A DNA stretch of 37,113 nt, from positions 1-37,113 of the forward strand of contig JAQBOG010000013.1 of assembly GCA_028288165.1 (NCBI GenBank), read 5' to 3'. Source of the stretch: Sphingobacteriales bacterium (GTDB taxonomy: Bacteria; Bacteroidota; Bacteroidia; Sphingobacteriales; Sphingobacteriaceae). A model generated the notes under the pieces. That model saw only the letters and a program-made list of their open reading frames with translations. It ran no database searches and was not told where the DNA came from. Positions 9,095-17,280 of the stretch are shown one piece after another. Both the position numbers and the translations under genes were made by a program. Each line of letters begins with the position of its first letter. Position 1 is the first letter of the stretch.

Positions 9095-10408
9095 ATGATG
9101 GATGACGATAATTCAATAAATAGCTTAAAGGAAGCACTCAAGTTTTCACCGAATAATGTTCCGTTAAAACAACACCTGGCTGAAACATTACTTAGAGCCA
9201 ACAGACTAGACGAAGCCGAGATTGAATATGCGGAGCTATTGAAAATATCGTCTGATACAAAGTCAAAAGCTGGTTTGGCAAAAACTTTTTTTCTGAAAGG
9301 AGAATACTCCAAGTGCAATGTAATATTGGAGGAAATTGTGGATAAAGGACTTCAAGATTTTGAGATCTTGATTTTGCATGCCAGGGCGTTATTAAAAGAA
9401 AAGTCTGTTGGTCATGCCATTGAGATTTATAGACAAGCATTATCACTTAATCCCACTTACCAGGATGAAGAACTTGACAAAGAATTACGGGTATCGGGTG
9501 CTGAAGAAGAAACGTATTTTGAAGATGAAGTAGATAGTTATTTTATTCAAAAGCCTTCTATCGGTTTTGATGATGTAGGAGGGATGACGAATGTGAAGAA
9601 AGAGATTGAGATGAAAATTATCAAACCTCTTTTACATCCGGATTTATACAAAGCGTATGGTAAGAAAGTGGGTGGTGGCATTCTCTTATATGGCCCTCCG
9701 GGATGCGGTAAAACGTACATCGCTAAGGCTACAGCAGGCCAGGTAAATGCAAAGTTTATTTCTGTAGGGTTGAGCGATATTTTAGATATGTGGATTGGCA
9801 ACAGTGAAAAGAACCTACATAATATATTTGAAATAGCCCGGCAAAATACGCCTTGTGTATTGTTTTTTGATGAGATTGATGCTTTAGGAGCCAGTAGGAG
9901 TGATATGAAACAATCCAGCGGCAGGCACTTAATTAACCAATTTTTACAAGAGTTGGATGGCGTTGACAATAACAACGATGGCATTTTGGTATTAGGTGCT
10001 ACCAACACGCCCTGGCATTTAGACCCTGCTTTTAGGAGACCTGGCCGGTTTGATAGGATTATTTTTGTGCCGCAACCGGATGATGTAGCCAGAGAATCAA
10101 TACTTAAGTTGAAACTTAAAAATAAACCGGTTGAGAATATCGACTATGCCCAAGTGGCTAAGAAGATAGAAAATTTTTCGGGCGCAGATATCGAAGCGTT
10201 GATTGACATTGCGATTGAAGAAAAATTGGAATCGTCATTTATTGATGGAATACCAAAACCAATTAGTACTAAAGATTTATTGAATGCGAGTAAAAAGCAC
10301 AAGGCTAGCACACAAGAATGGTTTGCAACAGCCAAAAACTTTGCATTGTTTGCCAATGATGCCGGTTTGTACGACGATATTTTGCTGCATCTAAAAATCA
10401 AGAAATAA
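9095..10408 (+). CDS. TPR-domain AAA+ ATPase (Cdc48/FtsH-like classic AAA module)
   Basis: This protein of about 437 residues joins N-terminal tetratricopeptide helices (residues about 1-125, e.g. DDNSINSLKEALKFSPNN) to one classic AAA module. In the numbering from 9095, the linker IGFDDVGGM is near 156-164, Walker A GPPGCGKT near 200-207, an aromatic pore-loop candidate MWIGNSEKN near 232, Walker B FFDEID near 257-262, sensor 1 GATNTPW near 301, and arginine fingers FRRPGRFDR near 313-321. This architecture predicts an ATP-driven hexamer that remodels proteins chosen through the TPR arm. The start is uncertain: ATG 9095 or 9098 gives a complete first TPR; an in-frame GTG at 9071 would add eight residues. 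The next gene starts 1 bp after the stop, so they are cotranscribed. The substrate is unknown. Confidence 0.9.
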   Translation: MMDDDNSINSLKEALKFSPNNVPLKQHLAETLLRANRLDEAEIEYAELLKISSDTKSKAGLAKTFFLKGEYSKCNVILEEIVDKGLQDFEILILHARALLKEKSVGHAIEIYRQALSLNPTYQDEELDKELRVSGAEEETYFEDEVDSYFIQKPSIGFDDVGGMTNVKKEIEMKIIKPLLHPDLYKAYGKKVGGGILLYGPPGCGKTYIAKATAGQVNAKFISVGLSDILDMWIGNSEKNLHNIFEIARQNTPCVLFFDEIDALGASRSDMKQSSGRHLINQFLQELDGVDNNNDGILVLGATNTPWHLDPAFRRPGRFDRIIFVPQPDDVARESILKLKLKNKPVENIDYAQVAKKIENFSGADIEALIDIAIEEKLESSFIDGIPKPISTKDLLNASKKHKASTQEWFATAKNFALFANDAGLYDDILLHLKIKK

Positions 10409-10409
10409 C

Positions 10410-11663
10410 ATGACCGAAAATATTATTAGCCGAGCCAGTATTTTAATACAGCAGAGAAGATATGCTGAAGCCGAAAAGTTATTAAAAGATTTATTGAGCA
10501 GCAATCCTGATAACGTTCAAATACTTACCCTGTTGGCCGAAGTGAATCTGCAACAGGATAATTTGGAAAATGCCGAAAATTTAATTAATACAGCCATCGG
10601 ACTGGATCCGGAATTTGGATATCTGTTTTATATCAAAGCTCGGGTTGATATACAGAAGGATAAGTACAATGAGGCTGAAAAAAATCTTAAACTGGCATTG
10701 GAGCTTGATCCAGCCAACGGCGATTATTATGCTTTGTGGGCTTCCGTTAAATTAACCAGAAAGCAGTATGAAGGCGCCTTGGAACATGCCAATAAAGCAT
10801 TAGAACTTGATGCGGAGAATATTTTAGGTTTAAACGTAAGAAGCTCCGCCTTATTAAAATTAGACAGAAAGGAAGATGCGTTTATAACTATTGAAGGCGC
10901 ATTAAGGGAAGATCCGAATAATGCCTACACACATGCAAATTATGGCTGGAACTTACTTGAAAAAGGAGATTCAAAGAAGGCATTGGTTCATTTTGGTGAA
11001 GCATTGAAAAATGATCCCTCTTCGGGATATGCACAGGCAGGCATGGTGGAAGCGCTAAAGGCGAATAATTTTGTTTATAAGGCGTTTTTAAAATATACAT
11101 TCTGGATTAGCAATTTAACTGCTAAATACCAGTGGGGAGTAATACTTGGATTTTATTTTGGAGTAAAGTTTTTAAGGTCAATAGCTGATAACAATGCAAC
11201 ACTAAGGCCTTTTTTGCTTCCTGTGGTAATCGTTTTGACCATTATTGCTTTTTCTACTTGGATAATTACTCCGTTTAGTAATTTGTTTCTTCGATTTAAC
11301 AAATTTGGCAAGCACTTACTCAACAGCAAACAGATGTTGAGTTCGAATTTTGTAGCAGCTAGTTTTGTAATCTTTTTATTAGGGGGCTTGGGTTATTTAT
11401 TGGCTAATGATGAAAAGTTTTTAACCATTGCTGTTTTCGGCTTTGCGATGATGGTACCTTTAAGTACCATGTTTTCTCCAACTAAGTACAAGCATTCTTT
11501 AGTAATTTATGCCGGGTTAATGGCATTAATTGGCCTAGGAGCAATTTTTATTACTTTCCAAACAGGTGAAATGGTTAACAGTATAACTACCCTGTTTATT
11601 TTCGGTTTTATAGCCTTTCAATTTGTTGCGAACTTTTTGTTGATAAAGCAGAGTAATTATTAG
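10410..11663 (+). CDS. TPR-repeat membrane protein, partner of the TPR-AAA+ ATPase
   Basis: This 417-residue protein has about six or seven tetratricopeptide repeats (residues about 5-220; e.g. AEAEKLLKDLLSSNPDNVQI, YNEAEKNLKLALELDPANG and KKALVHFGEALKNDPSSG), followed by a membrane part with hydrophobic segments near 228-250, 268-290, 310-330, 340-360 and 375-410. It has no signal peptide, so the TPR half should be cytosolic and tethered to the inner membrane. It begins 1 bp after the AAA+ ATPase, so the pair probably works together: membrane-anchored TPR scaffold plus ATPase. No enzyme motif is visible. The TPR call is firm and the function is inference. Confidence 0.85.
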   Translation: MTENIISRASILIQQRRYAEAEKLLKDLLSSNPDNVQILTLLAEVNLQQDNLENAENLINTAIGLDPEFGYLFYIKARVDIQKDKYNEAEKNLKLALELDPANGDYYALWASVKLTRKQYEGALEHANKALELDAENILGLNVRSSALLKLDRKEDAFITIEGALREDPNNAYTHANYGWNLLEKGDSKKALVHFGEALKNDPSSGYAQAGMVEALKANNFVYKAFLKYTFWISNLTAKYQWGVILGFYFGVKFLRSIADNNATLRPFLLPVVIVLTIIAFSTWIITPFSNLFLRFNKFGKHLLNSKQMLSSNFVAASFVIFLLGGLGYLLANDEKFLTIAVFGFAMMVPLSTMFSPTKYKHSLVIYAGLMALIGLGAIFITFQTGEMVNSITTLFIFGFIAFQFVANFLLIKQSNY

Positions 11664-11690
11664 GTGTTCACCGCAGTATAATTTTCATTT

Positions 11691-11780
11691 GGGCGTTCGG
11701 GCGGGCTTTACGTGGCAATCTTTTTGCCCTGGAGAAGGGCAAAAAGGATTTTCACTGCAATCCCTAACGCAAACCTAGCA
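11691..11780 (-). repeat. Family B hairpin repeat, copy B1 (short loop)
   Basis: The unit runs from GGGCGTTCGGGCGGGCTTT on the left to GCAATCCCTAACGCAAACC on the right. Its centre is a perfect 10-bp stem, CTTTTTGCCC (11720-11729) with GGGCAAAAAG (11737-11746), with a 7-nt loop. The minus strand carries the head GTTAGGGATTGCAG shared with family A. It lies just after the TPR operon and may also end its transcription. Confidence 0.7.
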
Positions 11781-11818
11781 TACTTAAAAAAATCTAACTG
11801 CGTTCGTTTAGTGTAATC

Positions 11819-11908
11819 ATGACTTTAATAAATGAAATATTTGAAGAAAAAGGCTTATCTCTTGCAGAAACCAGTTTAGGTGTAATCGCAAGAAACCTCT
11901 CTTGGTAG
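11819..11908 (+). CDS. Possible 29-residue small ORF or gene remnant
   Basis: An ATG at 11819 opens a frame coding MTLINEIFEEKGLSLAETSL then nine more residues and a TAG at 11906. The sequence is amphipathic and protein-like, directly after repeat B1. No family is recognised and no ribosome-binding site is seen. It might be the tail of a decayed gene. Confidence 0.2.
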   Translation: MTLINEIFEEKGLSLAETSLGVIARNLSW

Positions 11909-11923
11909 TTACACCTAGACGAT

Positions 11924-12229
11924 TTAATTTTGAGTTTTCCTCACCGCTGCCATCGGATAGAACTCATAATTCCCTAATCCGCTTGCCGGATCATCGGCCA
12001 TTAAAAGAGCCAATTCAGATTCACTTTCAACCTCTACAATACAGATACCGTAGCCACCTTTTGGGTCGAATACCGGGCCAAGAACTAGCACCGTTCCATT
12101 ATCTACATACGGTGCCCAGTAAGCTGTATGTTCTTGCATAATGGCTCTTTCGCCGTCGGTCATGTCGTGGATAAATGTAGGACGGGGCGGGTTTAACTTC
12201 AGGAAATATTGTTTCTTTTCTGTGCTCAT
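11924..12229 (-). CDS. YciI-like (YCII-related domain) protein
   Basis: This 101-residue cytosolic protein has the small dimeric alpha/beta fold of the YCII family. The pattern YFLKLNPPRPTFIHDMT, ERAIMQEHTAYWAPYVDNG, VLVLGPVFDPKGGYGICIVEV and MADDPASGLGNYEFYPM matches the family order: beta-strand, helix with conserved His, strand with GPV, final short strand. MST at 12229 is the chosen start; the frame is open further upstream but that part looks unlike the family. It is divergent from the arsR-type gene at 12420 with about 190 bp between them. Family members have varied or unknown catalytic roles, so no reaction is claimed. Confidence 0.85.
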   Translation of the reverse strand: MSTEKKQYFLKLNPPRPTFIHDMTDGERAIMQEHTAYWAPYVDNGTVLVLGPVFDPKGGYGICIVEVESESELALLMADDPASGLGNYEFYPMAAVRKTQN

Positions 12230-12300
12230 AGTAGAGATGTTACCTTCGTAGAAGATTATAAAAATAGTTAAATCCATGCCGATCGGCAAACCAAATCGAT

Positions 12301-12338
12301 TTCTAAAGAAACGGTCTCTTTCTAAAGAAACGGTCTCT
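12301..12338 (+). repeat. Perfect 19-bp tandem duplication
   Basis: TTCTAAAGAAACGGTCTCT occurs twice with no gap, at 12301-12319 and 12320-12338. Each unit starts with the dyad TTCTAAAGAA. It sits in the divergent spacer between the YciI-like and ArsR genes, upstream of the arsR promoter, so it could be a paired regulator site or a replication-slippage product. Confidence 0.6.
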
Positions 12339-12361
12339 ACTAAATAAAATATTTAAAGAAA

Positions 12362-12408
12362 GTTGTGCAACCAATTAATTGCGCATATATTTGCAACTGA
12401 ACGGTTGC
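12362..12408 (+). promoter_or_regulatory. Promoter and operator of the arsR-AHSA1 operon
   Basis: GTTG (12362-12365) and TATATTTG (12386-12393) form a -33/-7 pair of the Bacteroidota type with a 20-bp spacer; the -7 matches TAnnTTTG exactly. A perfect dyad GCAAC-N6-GTTGC (12393-12408) overlaps the -7 end and expected transcription start. A second, weaker TGCAA/TTGCG arrangement lies across 12366-12384. Occupancy by the downstream ArsR protein would block transcription, predicting autorepression. The dyad also shows that translation starts downstream, at 12420 or 12423. Confidence 0.6.
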
Positions 12409-12419
12409 TAAACAGATTT

Positions 12420-12743
12420 ATGATGAGAAGAGATGTATTTCAGGCAATTGCCGATCCGACTCGCCGAGCGATTATTAGTTTATTAGCCTTACAAGCAATG
12501 ACTCCAAATGCGGTTGCCGAACATTTTGGGAGCAGCAGACAGGCGGTATCTAAGCATATTAAAATTTTGACCGAATGCCAAATTGTTAAACAAGAACAAT
12601 TAGGCAGGGAGATTTATTACCACTTTAACCCACAAAGCATGAAGGAACTAGATAGCTTTTTAGAGCCCTTTCGGGCACAATGGGAAGAGCGCTTTAATCA
12701 ATTGGACAATGTATTAGAAAACTTAAAAAATCAGAAATCATGA
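12420..12743 (+). CDS. ArsR/SmtB-family winged-helix regulator
   Basis: This 107-residue DNA-binding repressor shows the ArsR pattern clearly: [20 protein letters not shown], then the recognition helix [15 protein letters not shown] and the wing [11 protein letters not shown]. No metal-binding CxC or His cluster is visible in the usual alpha3 or alpha5 positions, so it belongs to the non-metal group that is commonly paired with SRPBCC genes. The start is ATG 12420 or 12423, because the promoter and operator occupy the sequence just before. The stop overlaps the next gene by 4 bp, giving translational coupling. Confidence 0.92.
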   Translation: MMRRDVFQAIADPTRRAIISLLALQAMTPNAVAEHFGSSRQAVSKHIKILTECQIVKQEQLGREIYYHFNPQSMKELDSFLEPFRAQWEERFNQLDNVLENLKNQKS

Positions 12744-13237
12744 GTACAACAAAAAATCAAACAACCATTTCTAAAGATTTAGAAAACAAGAAATTGATGA
12801 TCGTAAGGGAATTTGATGCACCCTTAGAGCAGGTATGGAAAGCTTGGACGGATAGCGAATTGTTGGATCAGTGGTGGGCCCCGAAACCTTGGAAAGCAAA
12901 TACCAAGAGCATGGATTTTCGTGAAGGCGGATTTTGGCTCTATTACATGCAAGGTCCGGAGGGAGAAAAATCTTACTGCAGGTTCGATTACCAAACTATT
13001 GTTGATCATCAATCTTATACCGGAGTGGATTGCTTTTGTGATGAAAATGGCAATGCTACAGGCGAATTTCCGTCAATGAGTTGGAAAAATGAATTCTCGG
13101 AAAGCGATGGTGTGACGAAAGTAGAAATTGAAGTGAGCTTCTCTTCTGTAGCAGATCTTGAAAAAATAATTGAGTTAGGCTTTAATGAAGGCTTTACAGC
13201 TGCTCATGGAAATCTTGACGAATTGTTAGCGCAATAA
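12740..13237 (+). CDS. SRPBCC/AHSA1-type protein
   Basis: This 165-residue cytosolic protein has the START-like helix-grip fold of the AHSA1 group. It opens with [20 protein letters not shown], continues with [11 protein letters not shown] and a central sheet ([16 protein letters not shown]), and closes with the long helix [18 protein letters not shown]. These are the standard landmarks of the family. It overlaps the ArsR gene by 4 bp, the common ArsR-SRPBCC pair of Bacteroidota. The ligand or partner is not known from the sequence. Confidence 0.9.
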   Translation: MSTTKNQTTISKDLENKKLMIVREFDAPLEQVWKAWTDSELLDQWWAPKPWKANTKSMDFREGGFWLYYMQGPEGEKSYCRFDYQTIVDHQSYTGVDCFCDENGNATGEFPSMSWKNEFSESDGVTKVEIEVSFSSVADLEKIIELGFNEGFTAAHGNLDELLAQ

Positions 13238-13247
13238 TTAATTCTCT

Positions 13248-13276
13248 GTCCGCAGGGTATTTTATGCTCTGCGGGC
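13248..13276 (+). terminator. Probable terminator of the arsR-AHSA1 operon
   Basis: GTCCGCAG (13248-13255) pairs with CTGCGGGC (13269-13276), including one G-T wobble, around a 13-nt loop. It starts 11 bp after the stop codon of the second gene. The following TTAAAACTT is only weakly T-rich. Confidence 0.5.
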
Positions 13277-13349
13277 TTAAAACTTAAAGTAAGTTGCTTA
13301 AAAAACCAGTACAATTTTTGATAAGTTTATTAACACTCAACGGAATAAT

Positions 13350-13580
13350 ATGTCATTTCAAGGATACCTAAACACCATTAAAGCTAAAACTGGTAAAACT
13401 GCAGCCGATTTTAGAACACTTGCGGCGGAAAAAGGACTGACTGAAAACGGTGAATTAAAGCAAACCATTAAAGCAGGGGATATTGTTAAATGGCTGAAAG
13501 ATGAATTTGAATTGGGGCACGGTCATTCAATGGCTATTTATACGCTGTTGAAAGGGATTAAGGATGAGAAGAGTATTTAA
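13350..13580 (+). CDS. DUF4287 domain protein
   Basis: This 76-residue protein matches the DUF4287 pattern over its full length: SFQGYLNTIKAKTGKTAADF, LAAEKGL, IKAGDIVKWLKDEFELGHGH and SMAIYTLLKG. It should be cytosolic and helical, with a fold resembling small nucleic-acid-related or modifier domains, but its function is not established. The start ATG is the only good choice. It follows the arsR-AHSA1 pair by 110 bp, after the hairpin, so it is likely to have its own promoter. Confidence 0.85.
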   Translation: MSFQGYLNTIKAKTGKTAADFRTLAAEKGLTENGELKQTIKAGDIVKWLKDEFELGHGHSMAIYTLLKGIKDEKSI

Positions 13581-13704
13581 TTATAGTTCCGAAGTCAGAA
13601 AACCCGACAAAGGATGCTTCACTTTGATTTATGCGACATAACATGATCAAACGAAACCAAGCAATCTGTTCCAGAGCGAAGTTAAAGGCGACCTTGTACA
13701 ATGT

Positions 13705-13782
13705 TGTTAGCTAAAGCAACCAATCTGTGATGTTAACGAAAGCAATCAATCTGTGGTGTTAGCGAAAGCAACCAATCTGTCA
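13705..13782 (+). repeat. Three tandem 26-bp repeats
   Basis: Three consecutive 26-bp units begin TGTTAGCTAAAGCAACCAAT, TGTTAACGAAAGCAATCAAT and TGTTAGCGAAAGCAACCAAT. They are followed by CCTGAGCGAAGTCGAAGG, a sequence that resembles a dispersed repeat common in Bacteroidota genomes. No spacers, so not CRISPR. A weaker related unit (CCAAGCAATCTGTTCC) precedes at about 13657. Confidence 0.65.
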
Positions 13783-13888
13783 ACCTGAGCGAAGTCGAAG
13801 GGCGACTTATCCACCATTTTCAAACCTTAAGCAATTCCCATTTAGCGAGCTATACAGCCATTCCCACAAAACCACAGTCTACCCAAAT

Positions 13889-13996
13889 TTAAACCTGATT
13901 GGAGTGAATACCGGCCTCGAGCCTAATGCCTTGAAGGCGTATAAACGAAAAGCAGGACAACCACTAATAGCAGTATTGGAGCAGCTTTTCTCCAAC
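13889..13996 (+). repeat. Family A palindromic repeat, copy A3
   Basis: Begins AAACCTGATTGGAGTGAATACCGGCC and continues through ATAAACGAAAAGCAGGACAACC to GCAGCTTTTCTCC. Copy A4 (16868-16973) is the same type on the other strand, sharing also the AAACCTGATT prefix. A3 and A4 thus flank the T9SS gene pair as an inverted pair. Between A3 and 14261 there is only A/T-rich leader. Confidence 0.7.
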
Positions 13997-14260
13997 CTTA
14001 TTTCTAAATTTTGCCATGCTATGTTTTCATTTGCTTAACAGCCAAACTAAAAGCAATTTCGATGACCCACCCGTATTAATTCTCGAATTAAATCACTTGT
14101 TTAAATTTAAACTTATTTAATAAATAGGTGTTATCCACTAAGCCTAACGAAAAACCAAGCGATATCAATTTCTTTTAAGTCGGATTCCATTAACTTACTA
14201 ATTGTTAGGTACTTATTTGACAAGATTATTCTGTTAATTTGAAATTCTTTTTTAAAGTGC

Positions 14261-15949
14261 ATGAAACTACGTTTACTTGTTGTTCTGCTTTTTTTATCAA
14301 TTAATGCATTTGCTGGTATAGAAAAAATTCCCGCAGGTTCATTTATTATTAATATGGGCATCACACCGCAAACCATCGCGAACGGTTTAAGACCGTATGG
14401 CCTAGTGTATGACATGCTTCAAAATTTTAGTGTGCCTGTTAAATGGGTAATCAATCCGAATAAAACGAGAGACGGAATTGATTTTACCTACAATCAAACA
14501 CCTTACCGGGGAGGTTCATTTATTGTACTTGCCCAATACCGCACCGCAGAGGTTAATAAGGCGATTGACAGCTGGATAGGAAGCGGCGTAGTGGGAGAAA
14601 ACACTAGCAGTGAACTATCTGTGAATATTTTTGCAACGTTATCTTACGCACCTCGGTGGACAATTGATAGCGAAAATGGTTTGTTAGTAACTCCTTTCTT
14701 TGAAAATGCTGGCATCCCGACCTCTGCATATGGCGGGTCTAATCGATCTTCCTGGAAGATACCTTCAAATTTAACCCAATGTGATGATATTTTTTTATTA
14801 CCACATGCCACGCCTGTTTGGGATACACATCATAATTTATTGACCTGGAACCTGGATCATAAAGGCGCAATATGGGCGGCATGCAGTTCAGTAAGCGTAT
14901 TAGAAAACACGACTAGCCCTGATAGTTTAACCCAAATGAATTTTTTGACTACCACCGGAATGGTAAGTTATCAGGCTCATGCACGCGGGACACCTCCTTT
15001 TAGCTATGCCAATCCAGCCGATCCGACGATGGCGTTTATGGAGAAAATGGATGAGGCCATTGTTATTGGAACAGAGAATGTCTATATGCCCAAACCCCGT
15101 GGCCGATGGCGCCCCGGCGTTAAGCTGAACGTGATTGATCCTCATAATCCGGATATACCCGAAAAATCGCCCGGGCCAGCCGCTGTATTAGCCTATGGAT
15201 ATGGTTTTGACGACTCGAAAAGAGGTTTGGTGATGTACGAAGGTGGGCACTTCCTAAACGGTTTCGACGATGGAACCACCCATATTTTTAATTCAGATCA
15301 TGTTGCTGCACAGCGTGCCTGTTTTAATTTTTCATTTTTGGCAGTGGTGAGCCGGCAAACCACACATATACTGGCTACCATTAATGCGGCTAGCACCATG
15401 GAAGGAGGAAAAAGCTATCCCATTAATTTCAGCGTTCCAGCAAATGTAGATCTGTCGGCATATACCATGCGTTGGGCAGCATCTACCGGTACTATTGCGC
15501 CAGGCCCCGATTCAAAAAGTATTATCTTTAAACCCAAAATAAGCAATAAAATTAAAATTGTTTTATTAACCTTGTTTTTTACAGATGCATGCGGTCGCGA
15601 GTTTTTTATCACTCAAAACATCAATATTGACCAGAATATTCCCAATAATGGAGACGTAACGGTTGTAAAGCACGTTTCGGCCAATGCAGACGGGCAAGGC
15701 AACGACTTTCTTTTTATCCAAAACATAGAACTTTATCCCGAAAACGAAATCCAGATTTATAACCGCTGGGGAATTTTAGTGTACGAAACAAAAAATTACG
15801 ACAACGATCTAAACGCTTTTAAAGGCTCAAGTAATCGTAATGGAAACTCAGAAAACGTAGTGGATGGGGTTTATTATTACCTTTTTAAATACAAAGATGA
15901 TGAGGGCGTGGTGAAGAATTTTAAGGACTATTTCATTTTAAAAAGATGA
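14261..15949 (+). CDS. Secreted protein with T9SS type B sorting domain (gliding motility-associated C-terminal domain)
   Basis: This 562-residue protein is exported by Sec and then carried across the outer membrane by the type IX secretion system. Residues 1-18 are a signal peptide (ending NAFA). The last 95 residues are a CHU_C/type B sorting domain: NIELYPENEIQIYNRWG, LVYETKNYDND, DGVYYYLFKY and KDYFILKR. The large middle part (about 25-380) is not recognised with certainty; IWAACSSVSVL with C208, MYEGGHFLNG and repeated FIVLAQ/VIGT strands hint at a class I glutamine amidotransferase-like or flavodoxin-like fold, as inference only. An Ig-like stretch precedes the sorting domain. The gene overlaps the PorP/SprF gene by 4 bp, the usual partner of type B substrates. 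Confidence 0.85.
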   Translation: MKLRLLVVLLFLSINAFAGIEKIPAGSFIINMGITPQTIANGLRPYGLVYDMLQNFSVPVKWVINPNKTRDGIDFTYNQTPYRGGSFIVLAQYRTAEVNKAIDSWIGSGVVGENTSSELSVNIFATLSYAPRWTIDSENGLLVTPFFENAGIPTSAYGGSNRSSWKIPSNLTQCDDIFLLPHATPVWDTHHNLLTWNLDHKGAIWAACSSVSVLENTTSPDSLTQMNFLTTTGMVSYQAHARGTPPFSYANPADPTMAFMEKMDEAIVIGTENVYMPKPRGRWRPGVKLNVIDPHNPDIPEKSPGPAAVLAYGYGFDDSKRGLVMYEGGHFLNGFDDGTTHIFNSDHVAAQRACFNFSFLAVVSRQTTHILATINAASTMEGGKSYPINFSVPANVDLSAYTMRWAASTGTIAPGPDSKSIIFKPKISNKIKIVLLTLFFTDACGREFFITQNINIDQNIPNNGDVTVVKHVSANADGQGNDFLFIQNIELYPENEIQIYNRWGILVYETKNYDNDLNAFKGSSNRNGNSENVVDGVYYYLFKYKDDEGVVKNFKDYFILKR

Positions 15950-16854
15950 AAAAGTTCTTCTTCATTTTGCTGCAAGTGCTTTGTTTACAGGTATGTGCGC
16001 AACAAAAATCTCTGTTTTCGCAGTACATGTTTAATCCCTTAATTATTAATCCGGCTTATTCTGCCATTGATAATTCGTTAAATATTACCACGGTTGCCAG
16101 GCAGCAATGGGTGGGTTTTAAAGGTGCGCCTAATACGCAAACGCTCTCTATTCACAGCCCCATTAAAAAGAAGTCGAATACCTCGGTTGGGCTTATGGCT
16201 TTTCGTGATCAAATTGGTGAATCTATCAGTGAAACCGGTGCTTTTATCACCCTGGCACAACGCATTAAGCTCAATGATGAAACGTATTTCGCAGTCGGTT
16301 TTAATGGCGGATTATCACAATACAGCGCCAGTTATAGCAGTACGGGCACTCCGCTGGATGTGAATTCGGATCCGGCTTTTTTAGATCAAAACACTAAGCG
16401 AATTAATTTGGGCTTAGGCCTGATGTTTTTTTCTGATAAGTTTTATGCCGGTATTTCTTCTCCTTTTTTATACACGTCGGATATTGGGAGCAACACTCAA
16501 AAAACGAAGAATACGCCCACATTTATGCTTCAAGGCGGATATTTATTTGATTTAGGCGAAAACTTTAAGCTTAAGCCAAATGCATTGGTCAAATACATTT
16601 CCGGCTCGCCTGTACAGGTTGACCTTAATATGAATTTCCTGATTAAAGAAATTGTGTGGTTGGGCGCCTCTTACAGAACCATGGATTCTGTTGATTTCCT
16701 GACCGAATTAAACTTAACCAAAAACCTGAGTCTCGGTTACTCCTATGATCATTCCACCACCAAACTTTCCGAAGCCCATAGCGGCTCGCACGAAGTAATG
16801 CTCAACGTCCGTTTCTCGTTGGCTAGTGGCGGGATTACGAGGTGTTATTTTTAA
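15946..16854 (+). CDS. PorP/SprF-family type IX secretion outer-membrane protein
   Basis: This 302-residue protein belongs to the PorP/SprF family of outer-membrane beta-barrel proteins required for secretion or cell-surface anchoring of type B T9SS substrates. It has a signal peptide (1-18, ending QVCAQ) followed by the family signature SLFSQYMFNPLIINPAYSA and an ARQQWVGFKGAPNTQT segment. The barrel is formed by repeated alternating strands, and the last strand ends SHEVMLNVRFSLA. It starts within the stop of the preceding gene (ATGA), which gives translational coupling and predicts that it serves that substrate. Length is typical. Confidence 0.92.
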   Translation: MKKFFFILLQVLCLQVCAQQKSLFSQYMFNPLIINPAYSAIDNSLNITTVARQQWVGFKGAPNTQTLSIHSPIKKKSNTSVGLMAFRDQIGESISETGAFITLAQRIKLNDETYFAVGFNGGLSQYSASYSSTGTPLDVNSDPAFLDQNTKRINLGLGLMFFSDKFYAGISSPFLYTSDIGSNTQKTKNTPTFMLQGGYLFDLGENFKLKPNALVKYISGSPVQVDLNMNFLIKEIVWLGASYRTMDSVDFLTELNLTKNLSLGYSYDHSTTKLSEAHSGSHEVMLNVRFSLASGGITRCYF

Positions 16855-16867
16855 TTAAACAAGGTGT

Positions 16868-16973
16868 TTTTTTGAAAAGGTGCTGTTGTGCTGCTATTAT
16901 TGGTAGTCCTGCTTACCGTTCATACTGCACAGGGCATTGGGCGCTTGGCCGGTATCCACTATAATCAGGTTTA
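16868..16973 (-). repeat. Family A palindromic repeat, copy A4
   Basis: The minus strand reads AAACCTGATTATAGTGGATACC, then GGCC, CAGTATGAACGGTAAGCAGG and a tail like A3. The intact core GATACCGG lies at 16949-16956. It has the same prefix and body as A3 but opposite orientation. The rest of 16974-17280 holds a G-run (16975-16986) and A/T-rich leader, with no further feature identified. Confidence 0.7.
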
Positions 16974-17280
16974 TGGGGGGAGGGGGTATTGGGACGGATT
17001 GTTAGATTCTTATTGACTTTTGAAAAAGTTTAGTGTCCTATATTATCACTATTATTCTTGCAAAACCGTGGTTGTTATAACGATATAGTACTTCGTGACC
17101 TAATAAATAATGGTCAGACAATGAGGCTTAAAGTAGTTCTAATTCTTATTTAATTATTCATATTTTCGAACCTTGAACATTTAGTCATGTTCCAGATATC
17201 CTAAATATATTTTAATCTTTTCTATCACAGTAAGCAAAAATCTATATGTTGATAAATGTTTACATTATATAGTATCTTAA

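Noticed and set aside
13657..13806. Possible CRISPR array
   Set aside because: Units are directly adjacent with no spacers and vary in sequence, and there is no cas gene.
14131..14415. 94-codon minus-strand frame before the T9SS cargo gene
   Set aside because: It overlaps the signal peptide and start of the real gene antisense and lacks family features.
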